In this document: piece after piece, positions 25,194 through 33,691 of the stretch
Layout: every line of letters starts with the position of its first letter
How positions within the stretch are numbered: the stretch's first letter is position 1
Assembly (NCBI GenBank): GCA_001899205.1
Contig: MKVL01000005.1
Span: 1-59,293 of the forward strand
DNA: 59,293 bases
DNA from: Mesorhizobium sp. 65-26
GTDB lineage: Bacteria > Pseudomonadota > Alphaproteobacteria > Rhizobiales > Rhizobiaceae
Direction: 5' to 3'
Program-made: the position numbers and the translations under genes
Notes under the pieces: generated by a model
What the model saw: only the letters and a program-made list of their open reading frames with translations
Told to the model about the DNA's origin: nothing
Database searches by the model: none

Positions 25194-26449
25194 GCCGGCG
25201 CCAGATGAAGCTCGGCCTCTTCCTGTGGGCGACGGGCCACCATATCGCCGCGTGGCGTCATCCGAAGGCGCATGAGAAGGCAGGCATAGACATCGCCCAC
25301 TACATCGAGCTGGCGCGCACCGCCGAGGCCGCCAAGTTCGACATGGTGTTCTGCGAGGACGCCGCCGGTCTGCGCGAAGCCAATGTCGGCATCGCCAGCC
25401 AGACGTCGCGCTCGATAGGCTTCGAACCTGTCAGCCTGCTTTCGGCGCTTGCCGCCCGCACGGAGCGTATCGGCCTCGTCTCGACGGCCTCGACCAGCTA
25501 CAACGAACCCTACGGCCTGGCGCGCATGTTCGCCTCGCTGGACAATCTGAGCGGCGGCCGCGCCGGCTGGAACCTCGTCACGTCAGCCAGCCCCATCGAA
25601 GCCGCGAATTTCGTCGCGACGGGGCTGCGCCCGCATGCCGACCGCTACGAGCGCGCACGCGAATTCGCCACGGCTGTCACCGGGCTGTGGCTCGGACGAC
25701 CCGGCCATGACGGGCAGGGCTTTTCGGTGCGCGATCCACTGGACATTCCGCCCTCACCGCAGGGCGCGCCCGTGATGGTGCAGGCCGGGGCGTCGGACGA
25801 CGGCAAGGACCTCGCGGCCCGGACCGCGGATGTGGTGTTCTCGGCCGCTCAGACATTCGACGAAGCCAAGGCCTTCTATGACGACCTGAAGGGGCGGCTC
25901 GCCGTTTACGGACGCGAGCCGGACGACATCAAGATCCTGCCCGGCGTTGCCCCGGTCGTGGCGGAAACGGAGGCGCAGGCTCGCGAGAAGCACGACCAGT
26001 TGCAGGAGCTCATTCCCGACGACGTCGGCGTGGCGCTGCTCTCCAGCTACCTCAGCATTTCGGACCTCGGCCGCTATCCGCTGGACGGGCCGCTGCCGGA
26101 GCTGCCCGAGAGCGAGGGCATGAAGAGCCGGCAGGCGCTGGTCATCGAACAGGCCCGCCGCGACGGTCTCTCGATCCGCGATCTGGCGCGCTATTTCGCC
26201 GGCGCGCGCGGCCATTGGCGGCTGGTCGGCACACCGGCGCAGGTCGCCGACGAATTGCAGGCGCGGTTCGAGGGTGGCGCCGCCGACGGCTTCAACGTCA
26301 TGCCTTCATGGTTTCCAGGCGAGCTCGACGCCTTCGCTAGGCTGGTGGTACCGGAACTGCAGCGGCGCGGCCTGTTCCGCAAGGACTATGAAGGCCGCAC
26401 GCTTCGGGAGCATCTGGGCCTCAAGCGTCCAACGCGGGAAGCGGTATGA
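25190..26449 (+). CDS. NtaA/SnaA/DszA-type FMN-dependent monooxygenase
   Basis: A 419-residue LLM oxidoreductase. Family features are FDMVFCEDAA, the EPVSLLSALAARTERIGL strand, LDNLSGGRAGWNLVTS and the C-terminal GGAADGFNVMPSWFPGELDAF region. It should take FMNH2 from a partner reductase; none is encoded here. ATG 25190 overlaps the stop of the shorter LLM gene. The close pairing of a short and a full-length LLM suggests one substrate pathway or a heterodimer, which is inferred. Confidence 0.85.
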   Translation: MSRRQMKLGLFLWATGHHIAAWRHPKAHEKAGIDIAHYIELARTAEAAKFDMVFCEDAAGLREANVGIASQTSRSIGFEPVSLLSALAARTERIGLVSTASTSYNEPYGLARMFASLDNLSGGRAGWNLVTSASPIEAANFVATGLRPHADRYERAREFATAVTGLWLGRPGHDGQGFSVRDPLDIPPSPQGAPVMVQAGASDDGKDLAARTADVVFSAAQTFDEAKAFYDDLKGRLAVYGREPDDIKILPGVAPVVAETEAQAREKHDQLQELIPDDVGVALLSSYLSISDLGRYPLDGPLPELPESEGMKSRQALVIEQARRDGLSIRDLARYFAGARGHWRLVGTPAQVADELQARFEGGAADGFNVMPSWFPGELDAFARLVVPELQRRGLFRKDYEGRTLREHLGLKRPTREAV

Positions 26450-26493
26450 CCCGCTCCACTTGAAGCCATCCGGCTTCAGCAGCCGGAATAGCC

Positions 26494-27330
26494 TCAGCCC
26501 TCTTCCATCATCCGTGCCGTGCCGGAGACCCGGATCGAACTTCCCGGCGCCGGCGGGATGTCGGCATGGAGGCGGGATCGCATGCCCATGTCCTCACCCT
26601 GGACGATGTCGATGGCGCCACCATGCGGCCATCCGATGTCGCGCAGATAGCCGGCGAAGGCCGCGGTCGCCGCGCCCGTCGCCGGGTCCTCGTAGACGCC
26701 GCCCGAGGCGAAGGGATTGCGCGTGTGGAAGCGGCGCGGCGTCTCGGCGTGGGCAAGCAGAATGGTGACAAGTCCCTCGCGTCGCATCAGGGCCTGGCCT
26801 TGCTTCAGGTCATAGGCCATCGCGGCCAAGGCCGCGCGGGACTTCAGGGCCAGCACGAGATGGTCGGCGCCGCCATGGATGAGCGCCGGGGCGATGGCCG
26901 GATCGAGGTCGTCCGGCCGGTAGCCAAAGAGCGTCAGGGCCTCCGCGACCAGCTCCGCCGGCGCCGCGCGGCTGCGCGTCGGCGGCGACTGCAAGGCCGC
27001 CGCGAAACTGGCGCCATCGCGAAAGCCTTCGACGGTGATGTCGGCCTGGTTGAGGGCGAGCGCATAGACGCCGTCGCCGAACTGCCTGACCAAGGCGGCG
27101 CCCAGCGCGATCGTGGCGTGACCACAGAACGGGACTTCCGATTCCGGCGAGAAATAGCGGACTCGCCAGCGATCACCTTCAGGCGCAGCGAAAGCGGTTT
27201 CCGAAAAGCCAACCTCGGCCGCGACGCGCTGCATATCGGCCGCGTCAAGCAAGGTCTCGCCGATCACCACGCCGGCCGGATTGCCACCCGTGCAGCCATC
27301 CGAGAAGGCGGCTATCCGCAATATGTCCAT
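26494..27330 (-). CDS. PhzF-family isomerase/epimerase-like protein
   Basis: A 278-residue PhzF-fold protein with two similar halves. The catalytic acid is probably E44 in GFSETAFA. GNPAGVV at the start, PFCGHATIALGAAL in the first half and DPATGAATAAFAGYL in the second are the family signatures. PhzF proteins catalyse proton shifts on small molecules; outside phenazine clusters their role is usually unknown, and no phenazine genes are present. It is convergent with the monooxygenase and divergent from dps. Confidence 0.85.
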   Translation of the reverse strand: MDILRIAAFSDGCTGGNPAGVVIGETLLDAADMQRVAAEVGFSETAFAAPEGDRWRVRYFSPESEVPFCGHATIALGAALVRQFGDGVYALALNQADITVEGFRDGASFAAALQSPPTRSRAAPAELVAEALTLFGYRPDDLDPAIAPALIHGGADHLVLALKSRAALAAMAYDLKQGQALMRREGLVTILLAHAETPRRFHTRNPFASGGVYEDPATGAATAAFAGYLRDIGWPHGGAIDIVQGEDMGMRSRLHADIPPAPGSSIRVSGTARMMEEG

Positions 27331-27564
27331 GGAATTCGTCCCGTGTTTGCCAGGCGCGCAGAAAACACGTTTCGCGCCGATTTGGGAAACGAAGAAAGCG
27401 AGGCGGAGCTGTGAGCCGTCGTCACAGCTCGAGCCCTTTCCGGCGCGCCGCGAGGCGGAACGAAACGACGCCTGTGCCGTTTCTGGCGGGTGCGGCCGCG
27501 CAGGGAGAGGCCGTCACCCCAGTCCCCAGCCTCATCAGCGATGCACCAGCGACAGGAGCCAATC

Positions 27565-28053
27565 ATGGACGCCATCGTCACCCGCAACGACCTGAAATCC
27601 AACGCCAAGAAGGAATCGATCGATCTTCTCAACGCCAGGCTTGCCGACGCCATCGACCTCGCCTTGATCACCAAGCAGGCGCACTGGAACGTGAAGGGGC
27701 CGCAATTCATCGCCATCCACGAAATGCTCGACGAGTTCCGCGAGGAGATCGACGGCCATGTCGATACCGTCGCCGAGCGCGCCGTGCAGCTCGGCGGCAC
27801 CGCGCATGGCACTTCGCAGGACGTGTCCAAGGCGACAAGACTGAAGCCCTACCCGACCGACATCCACAAGACCAAGGACCATCTGGCGGCTCTGATCGAC
27901 CGCTACGCGGCCGCCGCCAAGCTGACGCGAGAGGCGATCGACGAAGCGGCGGATGCCGGCGACGCCGACACGGCCGACATCTTCACCGCCTATTCGCGTT
28001 CGCTCGACAAACTCCTGTGGTTCCTCGAAGCGCACACGCAGGAAAAGGAATAA
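27565..28053 (+). CDS. dps: Dps ferritin-like DNA-protection protein
   Basis: A 162-residue Dps. The ferroxidase site is visible: KQAHWNVKGPQFIAIHEMLDEF supplies the His and the Asp/Glu of the inter-subunit centre (the two stretches overlap at His residues about 39 and 51). A Lys-containing N-terminal tail (SNAKKES) could bind DNA. It stores iron, removes peroxide and shields DNA in the stationary phase. ATG 27565 has GACAGGAG upstream. A hairpin follows the stop. No OxyR or Fur/Irr box was recognised in the 234-base upstream gap. Confidence 0.92.
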   Translation: MDAIVTRNDLKSNAKKESIDLLNARLADAIDLALITKQAHWNVKGPQFIAIHEMLDEFREEIDGHVDTVAERAVQLGGTAHGTSQDVSKATRLKPYPTDIHKTKDHLAALIDRYAAAAKLTREAIDEAADAGDADTADIFTAYSRSLDKLLWFLEAHTQEKE

Positions 28054-28060
28054 GGGTTAT

Positions 28061-28090
28061 GGCCGGATCGAGCGCGGCTTTGATCCGGCC
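28061..28090. terminator. Terminator-like hairpin after dps
   Basis: Stem GGCCGGATC (28061-28069) with GATCCGGCC (28082-28090), perfect over nine bases, loop of twelve. It lies between the convergent dps and xdhC genes. There is no T run, so it may act on both strands weakly or stabilise the mRNA ends. Confidence 0.55.
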
Positions 28091-28130
28091 GCTATCCGAC
28101 GGGATCATGTGACGCCGCAACAGGCCGCTG

Positions 28131-29144
28131 TCAGCCGGCGGACGCCTTCTCGGCCTGGCGTGAGCCGGCTGTTTCCGTGACATGCGAGACCAGCGCCGTC
28201 ATGATCTCGGCGGCGGCAAGCGCCGCGATGACCGGCGGGCGCTTGTCCTTCACGGCATCGCCGCCGATCGGCGAGACAAGGCGCGCGAACTGCGCCTCGC
28301 CGCCGTCAGCCGATTTCAGGAACCAGTTCCGGAAAGTGGCCTTCTTGGTCTTCGAGCCGATCATGCCGACATAGGCCGTGTCGTCACGCTTCAGCGCCTC
28401 CGCGACGATCAGGAAATCCAGCGCGTGGTCATGGGTGAGGATGGCGAAGGCCGAGCCGGCGGGCGCGTCGCGCACCATGACCTCGGGCATCGGCGTGAGT
28501 TTCGTCTCGACCGTCCCGGGCATGCCCTCCAGCGCCTCGGCGCGCGTTTCCACGACGATCGCGTGGACCGGCAAAAGCGCCAGCGACGACGCCAGCGCCT
28601 GGCCGACATGACCACCGCCGAAGACATAGACATGCGGCAGATGCGCCTCCTCGGCCTCCGCCTTGCGGATCAGTTCCGCCTCCAGCGCCGCGTTCACCAG
28701 CCGGATCAGCACTTCGACCCGCCCTCCGCAACACTGGCCTATTTCGGGCCCGAGCGGGATGTCGAGCGTGGCGCAGACCTCGTCGACCTCGATACGCGCT
28801 TCCCTTCCCCTTGAAGGGAGGGTGGCGGCGGAGCCGCCGGGTGGGGTCCCCAGAGCAATGCGCGGCGCCCTTGCTGCGCCTGCTGGGTACACCCCTTCTG
28901 GCCGCTTTGCGGCCATCTCCCGCTCAAGGGGGGAGAAAAGCATCTGCCGTGCCTTGTCGATGGCCATGTATTCGAGCTGGCCGCCGCCGATCGTGCCCAA
29001 GATCGCCGACGCGGAGACGAGCATGAAGGCGCCGGCCTCGCGCGGCGTCGAGCCCTTCGTCGCCGCGACCTCGACCAGGGCAACCCGGCCGGCCCGGCCG
29101 AGAAAATCCTTCAGGCTTCGCGCTTTCGAGTTCATCGTCTGCAT
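28131..29144 (-). CDS. xdhC: XdhC, xanthine dehydrogenase maturation factor, with in-frame repeat insertion
   Basis: A 337-residue XdhC. The N-terminal XdhC/CoxI domain has ATKGSTPREAGAFMLV and GTIGGGQLEY, then LGPEIGQCCGGRVEV; the C-terminal Rossmann domain has VFGGGHVGQAL, THDHALDFLI and VGMIGSKTKK. XdhC binds molybdenum cofactor, aids its sulfuration and inserts it into XdhB. Between ARQML and DIPLGPEIG, normally a short linker, about 50 residues are encoded by a palindromic repeat of intergenic type (28802-28937). The frame is kept open. It lies 103 bases downstream of xdhB. Start ATG 29144; ATG 29135 is possible. Confidence 0.88.
   Translation of the reverse strand: MQTMNSKARSLKDFLGRAGRVALVEVAATKGSTPREAGAFMLVSASAILGTIGGGQLEYMAIDKARQMLFSPLEREMAAKRPEGVYPAGAARAPRIALGTPPGGSAATLPSRGREARIEVDEVCATLDIPLGPEIGQCCGGRVEVLIRLVNAALEAELIRKAEAEEAHLPHVYVFGGGHVGQALASSLALLPVHAIVVETRAEALEGMPGTVETKLTPMPEVMVRDAPAGSAFAILTHDHALDFLIVAEALKRDDTAYVGMIGSKTKKATFRNWFLKSADGGEAQFARLVSPIGGDAVKDKRPPVIAALAAAEIMTALVSHVTETAGSRQAEKASAG
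28802..28937. repeat. Palindromic intergenic-type repeat inside xdhC
   Basis: The DNA shows nested stems: CTTCCCCTTGAAGGGAG at the left, GGCGGC/GCCGCC around 28825-28839, GCCGC/GCGGC near 28900-28912 and CTCCC ... GGGGAG at the right. The composition is that of the CCCTCCCC-GTGGGGT-type repeats usually found between rhizobial genes. Here it lies in a coding sequence without breaking it. Confidence 0.65.
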
Positions 29145-29247
29145 TTGCCTGTCTGGCTCGTGATCCTTTCCGAAACCGGCACCGGCTTCGAGGTCATTCG
29201 CTGCGAAATATAGGCCTTTTCGGCCTGGATTACACCTTACACGCGGC

Positions 29248-31608
29248 TCAGTCCGTCCTGGCGGCCTTCAGCCTTTCGATTGCCATCAGCACCCGCTCGG
29301 GCGTCGCCGGCGCGTCGAGGCGCGGACAGATCTTGTGATCGGCGACGCTGGCGATCGCATCGGAAAGCGCGTGCAACACCGACATGCCGTGCGGCAAGGG
29401 CGGCTCCCCGACGGCCTTGGAGCGATGGATGGTCGGCTCGTAGGCCTGCGACCAGTCGGTCAGCTTGACGTTGAAGATCTTCGGCCGGTCGGAGGCAAGC
29501 GGGATCTTGTAGGTCGACGGTGCGTGCGTCCGCAGCCTGCCCTTGTCGTCCCACCAGAGTTCCTCCGAGGTGAGCCAGCCCATGCCCTGGACAAAGCCGC
29601 CCTCGACCTGGCCGATGTCGATGGCACGGTTCAGCGAACGGCCGGCATCGTGCAGGATGTCGGTGCGCTCGACCACATATTCGCCCGTCAGCGTGTCGAC
29701 GGATACTTCGGAGCAGGCAGCGCCGTAGGCGTAGTAGTAGAAGGCGTGGCCCCGCCCCTTGCTGCGGTCCCAGTGGATCTTCGGCGTCTTGTAGAAGCCC
29801 GCCGCCGAAAGCTGGACGCGTGCGATATAGGCCTGCCTGACCAGATCGTTGAAGCTGACCTCCTGGTTGCCGACGCGCACGCGGTTGGGCAGGAAGACCA
29901 CCTGGTCGACCGGAACCTGGTATTTCTCGGCGGCGAAATCGGTCAGCCGACGGCGAATCTGGTGCGCCGCGTTCTGCGCCGCCATGCCGTTGAGGTCGGC
30001 GCCCGACGATGCGGCGGTCGGCGCGGTGTTCGGCACCTTGCCGGTCGTGGTTGCGGTGATCTTGACCCGGTTGAGGTCGATCTGGAATTCCTCGGCCACC
30101 ACCTGGGCGACCTTGAGATGCAGGCCCTGCCCCATCTCGGTGCCGCCATGGTTCATATGGACTGAGCCGTCGGCATAGACATGCACAAGGGCGCCTGCCT
30201 GGTTCGATTCCGTCTTCGTGAAGGAAATGCCGAACTTGACCGGCGTCATTGCCAGCCCGCGCTTGATGAAGCGGCTGTTGTTGTTGAACGCGCTGATCTC
30301 GCGCCGGCGCCTGGCGTAGCCCGCGCTTTCCTCCAGCTCGGCGACGATGCGATGGATGATGTTGTCCTCGACCTTCTGATGGTAGGGCGTGACGTTGCGC
30401 CCCGTATCGGTCCCCATCGGGTCGTAGAAATTCAGCTTCCTTATTTCGAGCGGGTCCTTGCCGACGGCGAAGGCCACTTCGTCGATGACGCGCTCGGCGC
30501 CCACCATGCCCTGCGGACCGCCAAAGCCGCGGAAGGCGGTGTTGGACACGGTGTTGGTGTAGAGCGGCGCGGATTTCGCCAGTACCGCCGGGTAGAAATA
30601 GGCATTGTCGCAGTGGAACAGCGCGCGATCGCCGACAGGCCCCGAAAGGTCGGCGGAGAAGCCGCAGCGCAACGCATAGGTGAAGTCGACGCCCAGGATG
30701 TTGCCCTCGTCGTCGAAGCCGACCTCATAGTCGATGGCGAAGTCGTGCCGCTTGCCGGTGGCGGTCATGTCCTCGTCGCGGTCGAGCCTGATCTTGACCG
30801 CCCGCTTCAGCTTCTTGGCGGCGATGGCAGCGATGGCGGCGCACTGGTTGGCCTGCGTTTCCTTGCCGCCGAAGCCGCCGCCCATGCGGCGCACCTCGAC
30901 CGTCACCGAATGGCTGGGCACACCCAGCGCATGCGAGACTAGGTGCTGCGTCTCGCTCGGCCCCTGGGTGGAGCAATAGACCGTCACTTCATCGTCCTCG
31001 CCGGGGATGGCGAGCGAGACCTGGCCCTCGAGATAGAAATGATCCTGGCCGCCGAGCCACATGCGGTTCTTGATGCGATGTGGCGCCGCCGCGATCGCGG
31101 CCGCGGCGTCGCCGCGTCGCAGGGTCAGCGGCGTGGTGACCTGCTTGTCCTTCGCCGGGTCGAGATCCCAGATGCCGACCACGGCGGGAAGCTCTTCATA
31201 TTCGATCTTTGCCAATCGCGCGGCGCGCCGCGCTTCTTCGCGCGTCCTGGCAACCACGGCGAAGATCGGCTGGCCATGGAACTGGACCTTGCCCTCGGCA
31301 AGCACCGGATCGTCGTGCATATTGCTCGGCGAGACATCATTCTCGCCAGGCACGTCGGCGTAGGTGAGAACATCGACGACACCGGGCGCGGCGCGCACCG
31401 CCGACAGGTCGACGCTCTTCAGCGTGCCGTGCGTCACCTTGGACAGGCCGAGGCCGATATGCAGCGTGCCGGCGGGCTCTGGCATGTCGTCGATGTAGAC
31501 GGCGGTTCCGCTGACGTGCTTGTGGGCGGAATCGTGCCGCTGGTCCGTGGCGACGCCGCCGATGATCTTCTCGGCCCCAGGATTGGACGTGGCGTGCTTG
31601 TTCATCAT
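29248..31608 (-). CDS. xdhB: Xanthine dehydrogenase molybdopterin-binding subunit
   Basis: A 786-residue molybdenum subunit of the xanthine oxidase family. The a/b hammerhead occupies about residues 20-130. Cofactor motifs are visible: GGFGGKETQ, FRGFGGPQG, and near the C-terminus the catalytic Glu in KAVGEPPLPHG. It oxidises hypoxanthine and xanthine to urate with water as oxygen source. Its ATG overlaps the xdhA stop (ATGA, 31605-31608). The Mo-cofactor loading factor xdhC follows. Length is normal for the two-subunit bacterial enzyme. Confidence 0.94.
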   Translation of the reverse strand: MMNKHATSNPGAEKIIGGVATDQRHDSAHKHVSGTAVYIDDMPEPAGTLHIGLGLSKVTHGTLKSVDLSAVRAAPGVVDVLTYADVPGENDVSPSNMHDDPVLAEGKVQFHGQPIFAVVARTREEARRAARLAKIEYEELPAVVGIWDLDPAKDKQVTTPLTLRRGDAAAAIAAAPHRIKNRMWLGGQDHFYLEGQVSLAIPGEDDEVTVYCSTQGPSETQHLVSHALGVPSHSVTVEVRRMGGGFGGKETQANQCAAIAAIAAKKLKRAVKIRLDRDEDMTATGKRHDFAIDYEVGFDDEGNILGVDFTYALRCGFSADLSGPVGDRALFHCDNAYFYPAVLAKSAPLYTNTVSNTAFRGFGGPQGMVGAERVIDEVAFAVGKDPLEIRKLNFYDPMGTDTGRNVTPYHQKVEDNIIHRIVAELEESAGYARRRREISAFNNNSRFIKRGLAMTPVKFGISFTKTESNQAGALVHVYADGSVHMNHGGTEMGQGLHLKVAQVVAEEFQIDLNRVKITATTTGKVPNTAPTAASSGADLNGMAAQNAAHQIRRRLTDFAAEKYQVPVDQVVFLPNRVRVGNQEVSFNDLVRQAYIARVQLSAAGFYKTPKIHWDRSKGRGHAFYYYAYGAACSEVSVDTLTGEYVVERTDILHDAGRSLNRAIDIGQVEGGFVQGMGWLTSEELWWDDKGRLRTHAPSTYKIPLASDRPKIFNVKLTDWSQAYEPTIHRSKAVGEPPLPHGMSVLHALSDAIASVADHKICPRLDAPATPERVLMAIERLKAARTD

Positions 31609-33113
31609 GCCGCCTCGCTGCGTGACACCTGGAACGGCGCCTTGGTGCCGGTCGTCTCGACGAAGAAGCGCAGCAGCAGGTTGCGCGCGGCCAGCGCGCG
31701 GTATTCGGCGCTCGCCCGCATGTCGGTCAGCGGCGTGAAGTCGTTGGCGTATTCAGCCATCGCCGCCTCGACCGTCGCTTCCGTCCATGCCTTGCCTATG
31801 AGTGCCTTCTCGACAGAGATTGCCCGCTTCGGCGTTGCCGCCATGCCGCCATAGGCTATGCGGATGCCTGCCACCGTTCCGTCCCTAGCAAGCGTCAGGT
31901 GGAAGGCGCCGAGCGTCGCGGTGATGTCCTCGTCGCGTCGCTTGGTGACCTTGTAGACGGCGAACTTCACGCTGTCCGCGGGAACCGGCACATGCACGGC
32001 CTCGACGAACTCGCCCGGCTGCCGGTCCTGCTTGCCGTAGGCGATGAAGAACTCCTCCAGGGGGATGGTGCGGCGCGAGGCGCCCTTGCGCAGCGTGAGC
32101 CGGGCGCCGAGCGCGATCAGTGGCGGCGGCGTGTCGCCGATCGGCGAGCCGTTCGCGATGTTGCCACCGATGGTGCCCATGTTGCGGACCTGCTCGCCGC
32201 CGATGCGGTCGACCAGGCCTCCGAGCGCCGGGATATGCCGGGACAACGTCTCGAAGGCCTCGGTATAGGTGACGCCGGCGCCGATCGAGATGACACCCTT
32301 GTCCTCGGAGACGGTGCGCAGTCCGTCGAGGTTGCCGATGAAGACGACCGGCGAGATGTCGCGCATATGCTTGGTGACCCAGAGGCCGACGTCGGTCGAG
32401 CCGGCAACCACGGTGGCGCCCGGCTCCTTCTCCAGCACGGCGGCGAAATCGTCGACGCTGGCCGGCACGACGAGGCGCGCCTTGCCGGCGCCGACCTCGA
32501 CGCGGGCGCCATCATTCAGCGCATCGAGCCTCGCCTTGATCGAGGCGCGCTCGAGCGCGAGCGGATCGCTGGCCGCCTCGCCATAGCTGGAAATGGCGCG
32601 CGCCGAGCGCATGATCGCCTCGTAGCCGGTGCAACGGCAGAGGTTGCCCTGGAGCGCCTTCTCGATGGCGGCGTCGGATGGGTTCGGCGTCTTCATCCAC
32701 AGGCCATAGAGCGACATGACGATGCCTGGCGTGCAGAAGCCGCACTGCGAACCGTGGAAATCGACCATCGCCTGCTGCACCGGGTGCAGCCCGCCCTTTT
32801 CGCCGCGCAGATGCTCGACGGTGACGACATGGGTGCGGTCGAGCGAGCCGAGGAAGCGGATGCAGGCGTTGACCCCCTCATAGGTGAGTTCGCCGCCGGA
32901 GAGCTTCCCGACCAGCACCGTACAGGCGCCGCAATCGCCCTCGGCGCAGCCTTCCTTGGTGCCGCGCAGCGAACGGTTGAGGCGCAGCCAGTCGAGCAGG
33001 GTCGCATCGGGCGCGACATCCCGTAGCACGACATCCTCGCCGTTGAGGATGAAACGGATTTCGTTGCGGATGCGGATCTCGGTCGTGGCTTCGGTCATCG
33101 TAGCTTCGGTCAT
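31605..33113 (-). CDS. xdhA: Xanthine dehydrogenase small subunit (2Fe-2S and FAD domains)
   Basis: A 502-residue electron-transfer subunit. The plant-type 2Fe-2S cluster has C56, C61 and C64 (CAEGDCGAC); the second cluster domain has CGFCTPG and CRCTGY. The FAD domain follows from about residue 205 (VVAGSTDVGLWVTK, GGNIANGSPIGDTPP). Electrons from XdhB pass through the clusters to FAD and NAD. ATG 33113 is chosen because GGGGGAG lies nine bases upstream; a TTG at 33122 has no spacing to it. The start is 5 bases from the uraH stop. Confidence 0.93.
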   Translation of the reverse strand: MTEATMTEATTEIRIRNEIRFILNGEDVVLRDVAPDATLLDWLRLNRSLRGTKEGCAEGDCGACTVLVGKLSGGELTYEGVNACIRFLGSLDRTHVVTVEHLRGEKGGLHPVQQAMVDFHGSQCGFCTPGIVMSLYGLWMKTPNPSDAAIEKALQGNLCRCTGYEAIMRSARAISSYGEAASDPLALERASIKARLDALNDGARVEVGAGKARLVVPASVDDFAAVLEKEPGATVVAGSTDVGLWVTKHMRDISPVVFIGNLDGLRTVSEDKGVISIGAGVTYTEAFETLSRHIPALGGLVDRIGGEQVRNMGTIGGNIANGSPIGDTPPPLIALGARLTLRKGASRRTIPLEEFFIAYGKQDRQPGEFVEAVHVPVPADSVKFAVYKVTKRRDEDITATLGAFHLTLARDGTVAGIRIAYGGMAATPKRAISVEKALIGKAWTEATVEAAMAEYANDFTPLTDMRASAEYRALAARNLLLRFFVETTGTKAPFQVSRSEAA

Positions 33114-33118
33114 GGAAC

Positions 33119-33493
33119 TCAACTCCCCCGATAGGTGGAGTAGCCGTAGGGCGAGACAAGCAGGGGCACGTGATAGTGCGCCGCCTCAGCCATGCCGAAG
33201 CGGATCGGCACCGTGTCGAGGAAGGCGGGTTTCGGCAGGCTGACGCCCAGCCGGCGCAGATAGTCGCCAGCAGCGAAGACCAGCTCGTATTCACCGGCGC
33301 GGAATTCCGGGCCGGCGAGCAGCGGGGCGTCGCAGCGGCCATCGGCATTGGTCGAGACCGTCTTCACATGCGTGCGGGTGTCGCCATCGAGGCGGAACAG
33401 CGAAATCGACAGTCCCGCCGCCGGCTTGCCGGTCGCGGTGTCCAGCACATGTGTCGTCAGGCGCCCGCCATCGGCTTTCGACGTTTCTGCCAC
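33119..33493 (-). CDS. uraH: 5-hydroxyisourate hydrolase (transthyretin-like)
   Basis: A 124-residue HIUase. It has the N-terminal [14 protein letters not shown] motif with the active-site His, and the C-terminal hallmark [10 protein letters not shown]. It hydrolyses 5-hydroxyisourate, the unstable product of PuuD, to OHCU. The start is taken as GTG 33493 with GGGAGA six bases upstream, because the conserved domain begins about ten residues later; the long open frame beyond it is antisense to puuE and not coding. It is the first gene of uraH-xdhA-xdhB-xdhC. Confidence 0.9.
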   Translation of the reverse strand: MAETSKADGGRLTTHVLDTATGKPAAGLSISLFRLDGDTRTHVKTVSTNADGRCDAPLLAGPEFRAGEYELVFAAGDYLRRLGVSLPKPAFLDTVPIRFGMAEAAHYHVPLLVSPYGYSTYRGS

Positions 33494-33563
33494 TGGCCGT
33501 CTCCCATCCCGGTACAGTCGAACATCGCTAGATTGTGCGCCAATTAAAGGCAATGCATAAGTC

Positions 33564-33575
33564 CCGCTCGAGCGG
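33564..33575. promoter_or_regulatory. 12-bp palindrome CCGCTCGAGCGG in the uraH-puuE divergent gap
   Basis: A perfect 12-bp dyad lies near the middle of the 198-base gap between divergent uraH and puuE. Position suits an operator shared by both purine transcripts. GC-rich short palindromes also arise by chance, so this is weak. Confidence 0.3.
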
Positions 33576-33691
33576 AGCACGCCAAAAACAGTTTCAAAAA
33601 TTTTCGGGGGAATGCGGCCGGCGGCGTTTGGACTATCCTGCCGATGACTTCCGGCAGCGGCTTCCTGGAGCCACCCGGGCAGGGAGGGATC

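Noticed and set aside
29335-30165. Plus-strand open frames inside xdhB
   Set aside because: Antisense to a complete molybdenum subunit with all motifs; no ribosome site and no recognisable domain.
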